From Tyto alba (Eukaryota; Chordata; Aves; Strigiformes; Tytonidae): a stretch of DNA of 64,000 bases. This document shows, piece by piece, positions 36,068 through 48,640 of this stretch (its first letter is position 1; each line of letters starts with the position of its first letter). The notes below the pieces were generated by a model. That model saw only the letters and a list, made by a program, of their open reading frames with translations. It ran no database searches and had not been told where the DNA came from. Both the position numbers and the translations under genes were made by a program. The stretch lies in NCBI RefSeq assembly GCF_018691265.1, contig NW_024881316.1:8678819-8742818 (forward strand). Reading direction: 5' to 3'.

Positions 36068-39000
36068 CATTGAACATTTAAAATATTATATCAGAATCAA
36101 ATACCATCAAAATAAAGAGACACAGATGACTTGTAAAATGGCCCATTTTTTTGTAATTACATGATTAGATTCATTCAGTGCCACTGATCTCTTCAGATAC
36201 ATGTGTAGGTCTATTGATCACAAATCTGCCTCACTGATATACTAACAGATGCACAGTTATTAATCTTGGAAAGAATCCACATCCTCTTTTCAGAAAGATC
36301 AGAGAAGCCAATTAAGGATGACATAGCATCTTGTGTGGAGGAACTGCTCTGCCCTTCCTATAAATGGACAAAAATGATGCCAGAATCTGTGAAAAAAAAA
36401 ATCCAAGAAAAAATTGTTCCATATATCATAATCTTTTAATTCTTCTTTGCCATTTAAAGATGGTATCTTTCTCAGATTACATGTTCAGTGTAGCAAGTGC
36501 AGCTCTGCAAACGCATGACACCTGCTAACTATTCTCCTTCCCTTCTCAAACTTCTCATTTACCAACATTTGTTAAGTGCTCCAGTGGGTTGACACAGCAA
36601 AAAAAATGCCAAAAAATGCTCACTACAAGAGCACTAAGAGCTCAACTGTACCAGCCAGGTTTGCTAAACCACATCCTAAGCGGTGTCTGAGCTATTGGGA
36701 AATATAAATAAATAATGAGGAAAATACAGGAAATCTGTGCTCAGAAGAGATTAGTATTCAGGTTGTCAGGGTTCAGTCGGTGCCAAGATCTAGATGATGT
36801 GCAAAACATACTATTTGTGTATTCATTTTTACAAGATAAATTCTTATATCTATTAGCAGAATTGCCTTGGGGAAGAATACTGAAATGACTTAAATAAATA
36901 AACCAAATCAAAGATCATATCACTTTTCTGTCTGCTTTTGAGATTTTGGCCTACCTCATTTTTGTTTTGTTTTTCCACACTTATACCTGTTAAAACTGTT
37001 TTCATATATGGTTCATGTGCTTCCTTGGAGATGACTCCTTCAGATACTGAAATATCAAGACAAGTCTTTGTCAATAAAATAGCTAGATTCATAGTGAGTG
37101 AACAACAAAATCCCCTATGAAAGGAACATAGGGGTAGTTTTTACCATCATGTTGGTCATTTAGCTGTTGGTAATATTATTTTTTTTTCTTTCCCATTTTC
37201 TCTGATAACTAGGACAAACCTTAAGAGTATGGAGGTAAGTGATTTCTTGGACTTCCAAAAATCCAGGATTGCTCTTCCCATGAACGTTCTTCCCATGAAC
37301 ATCCTCTTTCTCTGTAAGATATCTGAAGGAGCTTACTCCTCCTTCCTGAAAGGGTAAGGATTTCAAATCACCTAGCATGTGCTACAAGGCCAAAGAGACA
37401 TTCACAAATTAATTTCATGACCCAATTGATGTAGTAACATTTTTAGAATGACAGCAGTGCCCTACCTTGTTTTGTCAATGACTGAGCTTATGAAATTCCT
37501 GGGGGAGATCAATGACATTTGTATGGTAGAGGCTTTAAGACATCTGGATGCATGGTTAAGGAGGTAAGTAGATGAAGTGCAGCACCTGCAAAGTTGAAGT
37601 CCTGAACTGAGGAGGTAAAAAATACAGTAAATAAAGTGACAAAGATATAGTCACAGTATTGGAGATCAGGGTAATAAAATGATTTCTCAGAAAGAACAGA
37701 GGAATTGCATATATTACAGCATAAATCAGGGTTTGGCCTCTCAATTTTACTTGAATTCTTCATTTGCCTAAGGCTGATAATGCTAAATTTAAGACACAAT
37801 AACCTAAAAAAATGAGAGAGGAATGAAGGACTGTGGATATAGTGGAATACCAGCTTGGTTGCAGGTGCTGGCTCTGAAGTGTTTGTTTCAACACTCGGCC
37901 CTGAAGAGGATGGTAAATGATTTTGCCTGTAGAATCCACTTTCCTAATTCATCTGCTTTACTTAGTTCAAAAGATTATAAATTCTAACAACAGTTTGTTT
38001 TGTTTTGCTGGGAAGTTGAAGGAAAAGAGGAAGAAGTAAAGGGCAGGGAGCATGTAAGGCAAGATTGATTTTGGAGTCCGTAATGGCAGCTTTATTGATT
38101 CTGACTCATGAAGTATGAAGTTATAGATTTCTGTGATGTTACAAAGCCAGCTAAAACAGCTACATAATGTCACACACTACCCAAGTATTGGTCAATTAGA
38201 GTCTTGCTTTATATCTTTTGGCTGTTTATGATACATTGTAGCCATGATTTAACAGCTGGGTCAACCATCCAGCTTTTATTTTTTTTTTTTTTTTTTGTAG
38301 CAAACAATAAGGTGTACTCTATAAAAATAGGGGCAAAAGAGCTTTATGATACTCCTAAAAATAAGAATTTAACTTCAAAATTAAGAGGAGAGATGGCAAT
38401 GGCATTTACACATTTTAGAATATTTTTAGTTAAATGCAAATCATACTGCATTGAATAAAGTTTTTGCTTTACTATAAATAAAAAGAATAAATGTACTGTG
38501 CATACCAGTGATTTGCCTGGGAAGCTTAAATCTCAGGAACTGGGCATCTGTCAGTGTCCCAGTTAATGCGAGTCACATCATAACCATATTATTAAGAAAT
38601 AAGTTAAAAGAAAACTCAAAAAGCCCTTATGCAGGAAGAAAAGGTGTCATAGGTGCTGTTTAGTATTCCAGAGGTATTTCAATAAAGCATCATGATGACA
38701 GATTTCTGGGAAAAAAGTCATTCAGCTTGGCTTATCTACCGACTCTAGAGTCAATGGAGAGAACAAGAGTGGTATTTAAGCTAGACTCCCAAAATAAGAT
38801 GTTTGTTGTTTGTTTAATTTAGGTTTTGAATGTTTTTCTTTTCACTGACAGTAGAGCTGGCCAGGTGTGCAAATATTAGCTAGGATGATAAAAAATTCTA
38901 ATTTTTAATTTGACCTCGGGTGCAAACGTATCTGTAATTCTTATATTTGACACCTCTAGAAAGTTGTATGAATACAGGCATTTACTATTTTCGTAACTGT

Positions 39001-39368
39001 GATGGTTAAAAGGAAAATTGTTTCCAAAGACAAACAAGATAATAAACGGTCTTCAAAAGATATAGTATTTTTTTTACTATTTTTGTCTAAAGCAAAGACT
39101 GTGCCATTAAAAGAGTATATGTTTCCACAGACATGTAGGGATTAATATTTACAAGGCCTTTAAGAAATCTATATGCACGATTGAGCATCATTGCACAAGT
39201 CTGTGCCATGTCCAGCTTGCTAACATGGGTCTAGCTAATGTGTCTAGAGTAGCAACAGTCAGTACATAAGCACTTATTATAATTGGACAAAAATTACATA
39301 TTTCTCATACTAATAAATATTTCTATCTATTTCTATTTCTAAAAATGTCTGTTGCTATTGGCCGAACC

Positions 39369-39442
39369 CTATGCATGCACGTGTGTGCATACATGTGTGT
39401 GCGCACACACACACACACAAACACACACATATATACACACAC
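39369..39442 (+). repeat. Alternating purine-pyrimidine (TG/CA) tract with central palindrome
   Basis: GT-rich sequence passes into CA-rich sequence through GCGC. TGTGTGTGCGCACACACA at 39394-39411 is a perfect 18-bp palindrome. The alternation over roughly 60 nt makes this a strong Z-DNA-type sequence. Confidence 0.9.
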
Positions 39443-40816
39443 CTCTGGATACAAAAAAACTTGAGGTAACAGTTTAAATACAGAGAAAACACAAAACTGA
39501 AAGCTATTACTGTTATTCCTATTCTTGGATTGAATTTGGTGACATCAAGAGATTGAAATTACCTAACTGATGTTTCACAGCAAATCTGAACAATTAAAAC
39601 TAAATATTCTATGTCCCTGTCTGCTGGATTTGAGATTTTCATTCATATTCAAATTATAGGAACAATAATAGAAACTTTCCTGATGGATCAGGCTGGCTGT
39701 GTCCTTGAGTACCTGCTTAGAACAAAACAAGCCCTTGTATATCCAGGTTTCTTTCTTGCAACAGCCAAGATATAGAAAGCAGGTGTCTGACATGCCAGAA
39801 CACGATCTGTGAGCTCAGATGCACTTGTGGGTCCCCCCAGTTCAGACACAGTCCATAAATCATCCTCTCTGGATGTGGCATCTGTTCTGTTCATGGTCTA
39901 GCAGAATAAAAATTGTATTTCAGGGAAATGAAACTCTAGAAGTAGCAATCAGTATAATTACATTCAAACTATTACTTGACATACAGGTCATAAGAAAATT
40001 GTTTTTGTTTACAAATACATACCAGAAGTATTTCCTTTAGCTCTGTGAACTCCATAGCTCTCAATGTGAAAATACACATACAAATTGTTGTCTGTTCCAA
40101 GAGATTTATGTGAAGATTCATACCCATATATACCAATTTCCTTGCCCAATGCAATCCTTTTTTTTAGGGTAAAACTAATAAGAAGTACTTCCCAGCAGAC
40201 TTATCCCACAATAATAAAATGAAGAAATGCTAAGATTTAGTAAAGCGATCATGTGGACGAGTTGACTAATTCAGAACAACAGATTTTCTAGTTGTCTTAA
40301 TTCAAATACAGCAGAGTGATACACACAAGAAGCCCCAAAATCTTCAAAAATATTTTTTCCATATGAGATCTGTCCAGATACTTGTCTAATTTTCTTCAAT
40401 TTGTCTCAAGGAAACATGGATTAGAATTTATGAACTCCTATGTCTGCATCTTAAATTTATTTCATTAGGCTTCACTGCTTCTGAGCTAGAAGTATCTGCT
40501 TCTGTAAGTATTCCTTTTAAATAGACCCCCCCAAAAAAGTGAGTAGTTTCTGAGTAAATTTTATACATTCAGTTCTTCAGTTAATGGATTTGGGGTCCCT
40601 CCTGCTTTTCACTGCCATCTGATGACAAATGTACATGCTTTTCACTGCTATTTAACAAAGGAGTTATTGTCATGTAACATTTATACAGAAGCAAAATAAG
40701 AACAATGCTCACATGATGTTCCACAAAAAAAAAATTTGCTCACACCAGCTGTTGAACTTGTCTCTAGCTGTTAGCTACAACAACAGACTGATGTAAAGAA
40801 AAAGATGCCTCACAGG

Positions 40817-40847
<31 letters not shown>

Positions 40848-40853
40848 CAAAAA
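40817..40853 (+). repeat. (AAAAC)n pentanucleotide array
   Basis: Seven AAAAC-type units, nearly perfect, with no SINE body or poly(A)-tailed retrocopy visible next to it. Confidence 0.95.
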
Positions 40854-41418
40854 CGTAAAACCGGGAAATGTTTGGATGATGAAAGCATGGTGAAGTTGAG
40901 GAAATTACCATGCCTTACTTATTCATTTACTGCCGCTGCAATTCCAAAGCATATAGATTGCATTGTTCTCTATATTGCTCTTTCCTTCTGGACCCGATAG
41001 GTCTTGTATGAGGCCAGGTTGCTTTATGTGAAATGGAAGAACAATCACAACAGTGGTTCACTTCTTTTCCCTAGTTAAAATAACTGATCCAACTCACAGT
41101 GGGAACACAGGGATTCAGTGTTGAGCCTCACCAGTAATAAGTTACTAACTCCTAAGATGTAAAAGGAAATGGGAGGAATTTGGTCCATGAGATACAACGC
41201 CTCCTGTGGTTGTGGTGGGAGTGGGCACATTCCTCACTCAGTGTTGTGCCTAATATCAAACTCCAGCCCTTTGTAGTCTTGCATGGATCTCATCAGTTTA
41301 ATGTTGCTTACCATGAACCACAACTATAATCTTACTTTGAAGGAGAAAAAGGCTACATTGAAAGAATTTTTTTTTTTTTTTTTTTTTTTGACATCTGAAT
41401 AAGTTAAATAAATGTCAT

Positions 41419-41488
41419 GGATCAGATCCACAGCTTGTGTAAATCAGCTCCACTCCATTGATTTCATTTCAGCTGAGAATCTGGCCCA
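41419..41488. mobile_element. Relic of a palindromic MITE
   Basis: The left arm cagatccacagct (41423-41435) and right arm agctgagaatctg (41471-41483) are inverted repeats agreeing at 11 of 13 positions. Between them lies 'gtgtaaatcagctccactcc' and 'attgatttcat'. This matches the left arm of a well-known amniote palindromic element (cagatcctcagctggtgtaa / atcag..gctccattgacttca); most of the right arm is deleted. Confidence 0.65.
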
Positions 41489-41841
41489 GTAATTTTTAAG
41501 TCAAACAACATAATCTGATTTGCATGAAATGTTACATGCAAGAATGAACTGGGAAAAATAATGTGGGATCCTTATATTCAGCTTTTTAATTACTTTTCCA
41601 TAATTCTACAAGGCGGAGATTATTACATTCATACGACAATGTTTGATCCCCTTTGGTTAATTTAAATCTCATTTAAAAGTTCCTGTGGGAGGGTTTGGAT
41701 CAGAATGTCTGATATCACAACTGTGTTTACACCAACGGCAGTAAAAATGTTCAAGATATATAAGACGAAATAAACAAATCCTGTTTAAAAATCAAAATAC
41801 TTTTCAACATCAAGCTACACACATATATTTACTAATTTTCC

Positions 41842-41970
41842 TCATGCAACTCCTATGAGGCGAATAAATACTTATCTCCAAATTACATATGGGAAAACTC
41901 AGAGAGGTAAAGTGAATTGCCCACTGCTACAGCAAAGTCATTTTCAGATGCAGATTTGGAACTTGGGAGT
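41842..41970 (-). mobile_element. MIR-type (CORE-SINE) relic, minus strand
   Basis: On the + strand the text runs 'caactcctatgaggcgaata', 'cttatctccaaattacatat', 'gggaaaactcagagaggtaa', 'agtgaattgcccactgctac', 'agatttggaacttggga'. That is the reverse complement order of MIR (cctatgaggtag / tatccccattttacagatga / ggaaactgaggca / agtaacttgcccaaggtca / gatttgaacccagg). It lies only about 350 bp from the palindromic MITE relic. Confidence 0.65.
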
Positions 41971-43578
41971 TTTTTGCTATTAGATGTTGTTTCCCTCTTC
42001 TAATTAACTAGAAATTGTTTGGTTGTTTGGTTTTTTTTTTTTTGTTTTTTTTTTTTTTTTTCAGTTAGCAAAAGCAAAGGAAAAAAATTTTCCTCTGTTC
42101 TTTCACTTACTCAGCATTTCTACATTACCCTCTCTACACATCATTCTTTAGCTGTACTTGTTTCTGGTAGATTCCTCTTCCTCACCTGTACATCTTCTCC
42201 CTCTTCTACTGCACACAAAAGATGAATGCTTATGATCTATTTTCAAAAATAAATGAGATTATTTCCTTCTTATTTACGCATACACAAGAACAAAGATAAG
42301 AAGACTGTATCTGTGTGAAAACTAACAGAATGATTAGGGATATATTTAAAAATGTTTAAGTCTTCTTTAGATAGTCAGTGTCTTGCTATCATACGTAACT
42401 TTTTTTAAATTACTTTTTATGAAGTGCTTATATACTGCAGTAGGTGAATGAGCACCTTGAAATGAATTTGTTATAGGGGTATGTGCAGAAATATTCCTAA
42501 CTAGTCAGCTTTTGTCAGAACTCCAGAATCTCCCTTCTCTTACATTTCACATCCACTTTATCCTGTTCATCTTTTGATGTAGTTTCTTTGCTTACAAATT
42601 TTTATGTCCAGGTTACATTTTTTTTAATGTTAGAGAATGACCAAGATAGTTCTTTATAGTATATGAAATGAATGAATAATACAGGACTGACTTACCCATT
42701 CTGGCAGCTGCATCCTCCCAAATAGTTTTAGATATATAGTCTTATAATTACCCAAAGATTGCCATCATGCTTAGGCATGTCTCGAGAAGACTCATTAGAA
42801 ACCAGACTTCTATAAAATATTGTCAGAATAGTGGAAGCATATAGGTACTTTGAAAGCAGCCCCAATAGGTAAGCCAAAGCTCAGAACAACTGACAAAATA
42901 ACAGTGGACAAAAAGAGGAAAATGGAAGATCTGGAAATATTTTTAATGCCTGTAAGAATACTATAAAAATATGACAGCATTTTTGTGAGCAACCTGACTC
43001 TTACTAGAGGTTGCTATAGCTGATAAGTTTCCACAAAGAATAATAAAAAAAAAAATTTAAAAATTCATTGAGCCAATAAGCCAGCATGGATGGTTCCCAG
43101 GAACCCAGTGTGAGTTCCTTTGACTTCATGCATGTCCTGGTGTTCAACCAATAAAAGATTCACACAGGGCAGCCAAGAACTATATTACCCAGCAGATTTG
43201 GAGATTACACAGAAACCTTAGGTGGTCAGCTAAACAGAAAACGTAGTGCAGGACAGCTCTGCCAGCAACCAGCAGGAAAAAGCTGCATGGGGGAGCTCTA
43301 TTAATAACACTGATTCTTTTATCATGATTCAACTACAAAGACGAGACAAAAAAATCTGTATCTGTGTACTGGATATCCAATGCCATCGTTTACTCAAGAA
43401 AGAAACACTTTGGGTGTGATTCAGTTTGAGACTAAGATAGTTAAATCTATGTGCCTATCTTAAGGCCTCTGTATCATCTGTAGGCCACAAGACTGTATTA
43501 CGTTCAATGAACATCTTGTCAGTATACTTAGTGGAGCTGACTGATTCTGCTAAGTTTAGATTAAATTCCAAGGTATTG
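41971..43578. other. Intergenic region, no gene seen
   Basis: AT-rich, with two T runs split by one G at 42031-42061 and no coding signal. The text around 43415-43485 (gattcagtttgagactaaga... cctatcttaaggcctctg) may be another worn MITE arm. Confidence 0.6.
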
Positions 43579-44171
43579 CTAAACCATGGGTATCTGGAGG
43601 CAGTTTAGAAGCACTGGAATGCCTAGTATCCATCCAGGAAGTTTACAGTCCTTAGGTCTTATGTCATATCTGCCAGCCCATCCAAATGCATTGGACATGT
43701 AGTACACTATTACTCTCTTATAGCTGAGGCATTTACACATGCTGGCAGGTCTAACACAAGATCTATGGGACATGCATGCTTTCTTGCAGCAGTGGATGGA
43801 AACCAAGTAGGAGCAACAATATGGCATCTCAAAAGGTTCTGGATGCTCATCCACAGGAAAGTACCCTGGACTCTTTCAGCTGGCCATCATCACATTTGCC
43901 CATTTTTCAGCTGTCATCACACACAATGGCATTCCCACCAACAATGGCAGGAGTACAGGGCAGGGGGGGCAATGGCAATGTGCGTCATTCCTCTGAGGAA
44001 CAGCTCCATGATTTTGTCCTTCTTTGTCTCCACCACAATGCCTTCCCTGGCTATGCGTTCCCCTTTTGTGGTAGGTTGTCCTTCCCAGTCCATTAAAAAT
44101 GTGTCAGAAAACCATTCTTCTACAGTTCTACCTTCCAGTCTCTCTGTTAGGCTAGATAACAAATCTTTCAC
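43579..44171 (-). pseudogene. Unidentified protein-like block, possibly a decayed coding remnant
   Basis: I do not recognise this. On the minus strand two frames follow each other: 44171-43917 (84 codons, starting at GTG, hydrophilic and protein-like, with E-E-W, D-W-E-G-Q-P and K-G-E-R-I-A-R-E-G) and 43854-43579 (91 codons, Cys-rich in its first half, ending P-M-V). A frameshift and two stops lie between them. The + strand is also open for 138 codons (43765-44181). Base composition is less AT-rich than the flanks. It could be a processed pseudogene, a DNA-transposon or viral remnant, or chance. No introns, tail or duplications are visible. Confidence 0.3.
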
Positions 44172-44181
44172 ATTTTTTTAA

Positions 44182-47100
44182 AAAACAGAGATTCATCAGG
44201 CCCTCTACGACTAGAAAAAATTAGATAACACTCAACAATTATATAGAGCTTTACAACCGTCAACTAAATAATCTTCTTTACACCCCTGTGCAAACATAAT
44301 TAAAAAGTCTACAATGCATGTACAGGAGTGTTTCTTATTCTAAATAATAAAAAAAAACCCCTTCTGGTTATTGCAAGTAAATATTTTATTTTGGGGGTTA
44401 TTTTTATGTTTTATTTCATTAATCCTGTTTTTAAAGGTGAAGACAGACAAGGAGACAGAAAAGGATATAAAAAATTGTTTCTGTGTTAGTGGGAACACAT
44501 CACTCCTCACGTCAAGGGCTTTTTTTTTTTTTTTTTTTTTTTTTGGTGTTCACAGGTTACACTGTCACTGATTTACTGGAAGCTCAACATGTTTGAAAAA
44601 TAACTTAGATTTCACAAGAGTCATTGAAAAATTGAAGAATCTAAATGTGAAGACTGTTGTTAATGTGTTTCTTTTAGTATTTTTCCCCACAGCACAAATC
44701 TAGCTAACTGAAAACATATTAAAAAAAACTCCAAAACCTAAATCCAGTCAAAAAACATATGGTCATATGATTAAAAAAAGTGAGATATAAATAACAGTTT
44801 TCTTTATGATCACATAAGATAACTCCAGCCTTAATATTGGAATTTATTTTACTTCTCCTCTTATTCTAATATGAAAAAAGATAATTAAAGTGAAAATTAA
44901 ACAATAAATATTGGGTGAAGGATGAAAAATACCGTAAAATTACCTATTTTAGACTTAAATGTAGCACAATTTTACCTTTTCACTCAGCAAAGGATATCAA
45001 AAGCACATAAGTGAAAGAAAAGCATATTAAGAATGAAAACATATTTTCTACCTAAAATTAGCAGCTTGAGAGTTAGAACTTGGCTTAGTATTAGCAAATT
45101 GTTTATTGGTCTTAACATCAGTGATAGTCCCAGAGCATCATCTGTAATCAGAGATCAGTTTACAAAGGTAATTAATTTACTTCATTATTTTCTTTCCCTT
45201 CTCATAAAATTAAAAGCTTTCCCTATCACTGCTCCTAAATCTTACTCTTACAAATACACGATTAAAAAAAATATAAAAATAAAAAAAAGAGAACACAGAC
45301 TTTCAGGCTGTTTACATTTCATTAAAAATCCTCAGAGCTGACAATTGTTTCCAAGTCTAATGAGACTTAAGAATATTATTCCTTTAGAAGTTCACAGCAG
45401 AATTATTTGGAAAAAAACATGTAAAACACAATTTAGTGATACCAAAATGAGCAGGTAGCATTGTGGGAGAGTATTTCCATGCTCTGTTCCCATTCTCTGC
45501 CCTTATCACACTTTTAACTGCTTGTATGGTCAGGGATTCCTAAACTCAACATTAAAATGAACTACAAGAGCTAGCATGCCATCAGAAGGTATTATTTGAA
45601 AATATCTGTCTAACAGTTGGGAAGGGAGAAGAAAGTTAACAACAGGGAACTGGATTAAGGCCAATGGTACAAAAAATGAAAAAAGTGTATCCCATATACC
45701 AGCTTTGAGCAGCTTTTAACTTCTCAAACGAGCTGTGAAGGCATGCTTACAAATGTGTGCGACACTTATCATTTAAAGACCAAAGTGCATTGCTGTATCA
45801 TGGATTGCAATGAAATGAGAAACCATGATGATTTTCCCCACAGACTTCCCCACATTTGACTGCTTCCAGGCTGGAAAGCAGAAGCTGTACATCTAGAACT
45901 TCCCTTAGCCCCAGCCTGAAGTGAAAAATCTAACAAAGCCAAGGGCAGAATGATGGCACATGACTAAGAAGCTGAGCATTAGTGCCTATACACTGTTGAC
46001 TGATTTGCTTGAAACATTGGCTTCAACATCATCTCAGTTGGTTGACAGCAAAGACCAAGTTTTGTCTGAGATAAGAGTACCAGCCCAGTGGCTTGGTATG
46101 CTTTCACTTCACGTATGGGATAAATCTGTTCCCTCTGTCCCTTTGTATTTGCACAAAAAAGATATTCAAGAAAGCACATAGCAGTATTGGAGTTCACCTA
46201 AATCTAGCTCGGTAGGTAAGGTGAGGCAGGCAGAGGGACAGTTTCGTGTGATACCTGACCCACCTTCCATATATATATATATATACACACACAAACTATT
46301 TATATGCATATATGTAACTTTTAAAGGTAAGGGTGCAGCCTTCTGTTATTTTTAAGATCCATTTCTGCATTCTATGTCCAAGACAAGCCTGCCAGATGAA
46401 AGGAAGAATAATTCACAGCCTTTTAGCTGGTCTTACAGGGGATTTCTTTCTTCCATTTGAATGTCTAGTGACTGGTGAACAAGCTTCTGCAGCTCAGCAG
46501 AGAATCCTTGAGTGGCTTCTGGTGTTATTTTGATGGTATTAAGACAATGGTGTATTATAACATGATATGCCAAGCTTTTTCCTTCTGAAGAAATGTTTGT
46601 GTTTTCTAAATTGGAATACGTCTTTAAGCTTAGAATAGAACCTGTCAAAAGGAATCTAATTTTTTCAACTTTGAAACTAAGTACATTAAATGGAATTGTA
46701 GTAATTTTCAGTGGTGGCAGATTTGGGATTATGCATATTTCACTCAGAGAAAACAAAACACTTTTCATCACAAACATTTGTACAATAGTATATTAAACAC
46801 TAAGTAAGACCATTTGTTTCAAGTAATTCATCTGTTTTCAGAATTGACTTCATATTAATGTTCAATAACAAAACTGGAGATGGTAAGCAATATCTTCTTG
46901 TAAATAAATATATAAGAGAACATGTTATTTATCTAAGATAGAAACATTATATGATGTCAAATAAAAAGTGTAGATGCACTTTAATTAATTAAAATAAAAG
47001 GTTTAAAATTCAAACTAGAGAATCACTTTAATCAACCTTCCTAATAATACAGTGATATAAATGTCAGGGGAAGATATATATTCTTTCCTTACAGCTGTGG

Positions 47101-47550
47101 GCAGTATTTTCACAAGGTAAGATGTGTAAAAGGTTATAAAGTGGTAATGGTGTGACTAGGTCCAAATTTATGACCCTGAAAACCCACATTCAACTGGTAC
47201 CTGACTGTCGTAGTGCCAAAGTATCTGGACATATTAGCGCTTCAAATGAACAATCCTCAAGTGCCTCTACATTCCTAGCATAGGCTCTGTTTTTATGTGC
47301 CAGAGCAGCTTCACGTCTTAAATTCAAGCAAAATCTAGAAAGCAATATTTTCTCCACTCAAGTCCACTATACAACTATATTAGGAAATTTGTAATACAGG
47401 GAATGCAGAAATGGCTGCCATTTTCTTTTAAAACCCAGACACAGGAGGAGAAATTCAAGGAGGTAAACCTTTTACAATAACTTTCTTTTGCACAGCAGCC
47501 AAAGCATAAATATGAATGTGACTCCGAAAACATTAGAGAGACCACTTTAG
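44182..47550. other. Intergenic region, AT-rich, no gene seen
   Basis: It holds T25 at 44520-44544, a (TA)n/(CA)n run at 46269-46294 and chance frames up to 114 codons. A 46333-46533 frame on + and its 46433-46777 counterpart on - overlap, with no domain in either. I see no named repeat. Confidence 0.6.
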
Positions 47551-47555
47551 TGGGG
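47551..47555 (+). repeat. Left 5-bp target-site duplication of the solo LTR
   Basis: TGGGG directly before the LTR terminus TGTCATGG. The identical TGGGG follows the other terminus at 48636-48640. Confidence 0.85.
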
Positions 47556-47735
47556 TGTCATGGTTTGAGCTCAGAGGGCAGCTAAGCATCACACAGCTGC
47601 TCACTTCTTCCTCCCCAGAACTCAGGAGAAAACAAGCCCAGCTTGGGATTCAAGGTAGAACAGGGAGGGGCTAATCACCTATTAAGGTCATGGGCAAAAG
47701 GAAAACTCATTAGGGGAAGAAAAAAAGAACATACA

Positions 47736-47741
47736 TTTATT
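47736..47741 (-). promoter_or_regulatory. LTR poly(A) signal
   Basis: TTTATT on the + strand is AATAAA in element sense, about 180 bp before the LTR's 3' terminus. This supports the minus orientation of the LTR. Confidence 0.6.
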
Positions 47742-48468
47742 ACAGACACTAACAACAACACTTAACAGACAAAGTAGGACAGTGAGGAGCATTGCCACAT
47801 CTTGAGAACACCTTCCACTCACCCTCCCTTCTTCCCAGTCTCAGCTCTGCTCCCGATATCTCTACCTCCTCCCCCCAATGACACAGGGACAGGGAATGGG
47901 GGGGTGCAGTCAGTACTGCCGCTTCTTCCATCTTTGGTAGGGGAGCTTCTGGATCTTGTTCCCTCTGCTCCAGCGTGGTTCCCCTCTCACAGGAGACAGT
48001 CCTCCACAAACTTTTTCCTACATGAGTCCCTCACACACGCCACTGCATTTTCCTAGATGCTCTAGCATGGGACACCAACTTTTTCCAACTGGAGTCCTTC
48101 CTATGGACTGTAGCTCTTCCTGAGCTGCTCCAGTGTGGGACAACCCCTCATGTTGCAATCCTCCCAGTGCCAAACTACAACACCGGGGGCTGCTTCTTCC
48201 CAGTGTCCTGGCCTCCTTTGGTTGCAGACACCTTAGTTGTCCCTGCAAAGCCCCCCACAGGCCATAAATCAGTGTCTACTCCACCATAGACCTTAATGGG
48301 TGGCAGGGGAGGTGGGGGGCTGCCCTGCCATCTCACCACAGAATACAAGGGGGTCTTTGCTCTGGCACATCTCCCCCCACTTTTCTCCTCTGTTCCTCCA
48401 CTGACCTTGATGTTCACACAGTTGCCCCAACTCCTCCTTAAAAGTCCACCTTGTCCTTACCAGGTCCC

Positions 48469-48480
48469 TTCTTAAATACG
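48469..48480 (-). promoter_or_regulatory. LTR TATA-like box
   Basis: In element sense the sequence reads gtatttaag, about 160 bp from the LTR 5' terminus. This is a plausible core promoter position in U3, and the order promoter then AATAAA agrees with the assigned strand. Confidence 0.4.
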
Positions 48481-48635
48481 TTATCGCAGATGTGCAGCTG
48501 ATTTGCTTGGCCTTGGTGCTGAGGTGGAGCTGACTTGGAACCAGGTGAGCTTTGACAAGCTTCTCACAGGGGGCCATGATTGTAGCCCCCTCCCCTGCTG
48601 CCAAAAAACACCACCACTCACTCAAACCCAGGACA

Positions 48636-48640
48636 TGGGG
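48636..48640 (+). repeat. Right 5-bp target-site duplication of the solo LTR
   Basis: TGGGG immediately after the GGACA terminus, identical to 47551-47555. Confidence 0.85.

Larger units (their letters stand above)
30201..41400. other. Intergenic region, AT-rich, no gene seen
   Basis: Open frames reach at most 107 codons and show no domain. It has AT/TG-rich low-complexity stretches at 30845-30955 and 32740-32800, a TTG microsatellite (32121), T24 at 35744, T18 at 38279, a purine tandem repeat (36026), a CA/TG tract (39370-39440), an AAAAC array (40817) and T23 at 41367. A short block at 31766-31812 (gatgaaatcaatgagaaac... gggatcagg) resembles another worn palindromic MITE, as does 35510-35600 more weakly. 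Confidence 0.65.
47556..48635 (-). mobile_element. Solo LTR of an avian ERVL-type endogenous retrovirus
   Basis: The 1080-bp block begins TGTCATGG and ends CAGGACA, so both strands carry TG...CA termini, and it is flanked by the perfect 5-bp duplication TGGGG. A 5-bp duplication is typical of ERVL (class III) integrases. In element sense (minus) it starts TGTCCTGGGTTTG and has a TATA-like GTATTTAAG near 48475, several CACTGGAGCAG-like segments, a G-rich middle, and AATAAA at 47741-47736 before the 3' end. No internal gag, pol or env sequence is present, so this is the product of recombination between two LTRs. The frames inside it (for example 48293-48625 -) are chance products of LTR sequence. 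Confidence 0.9.

Noticed and set aside
48293..48625. 110-codon minus-strand frame possibly encoding a small protein
   Set aside because: Lies wholly in the ERVL LTR; LTR sequence gives such frames by chance and no retroviral gene domain is present.
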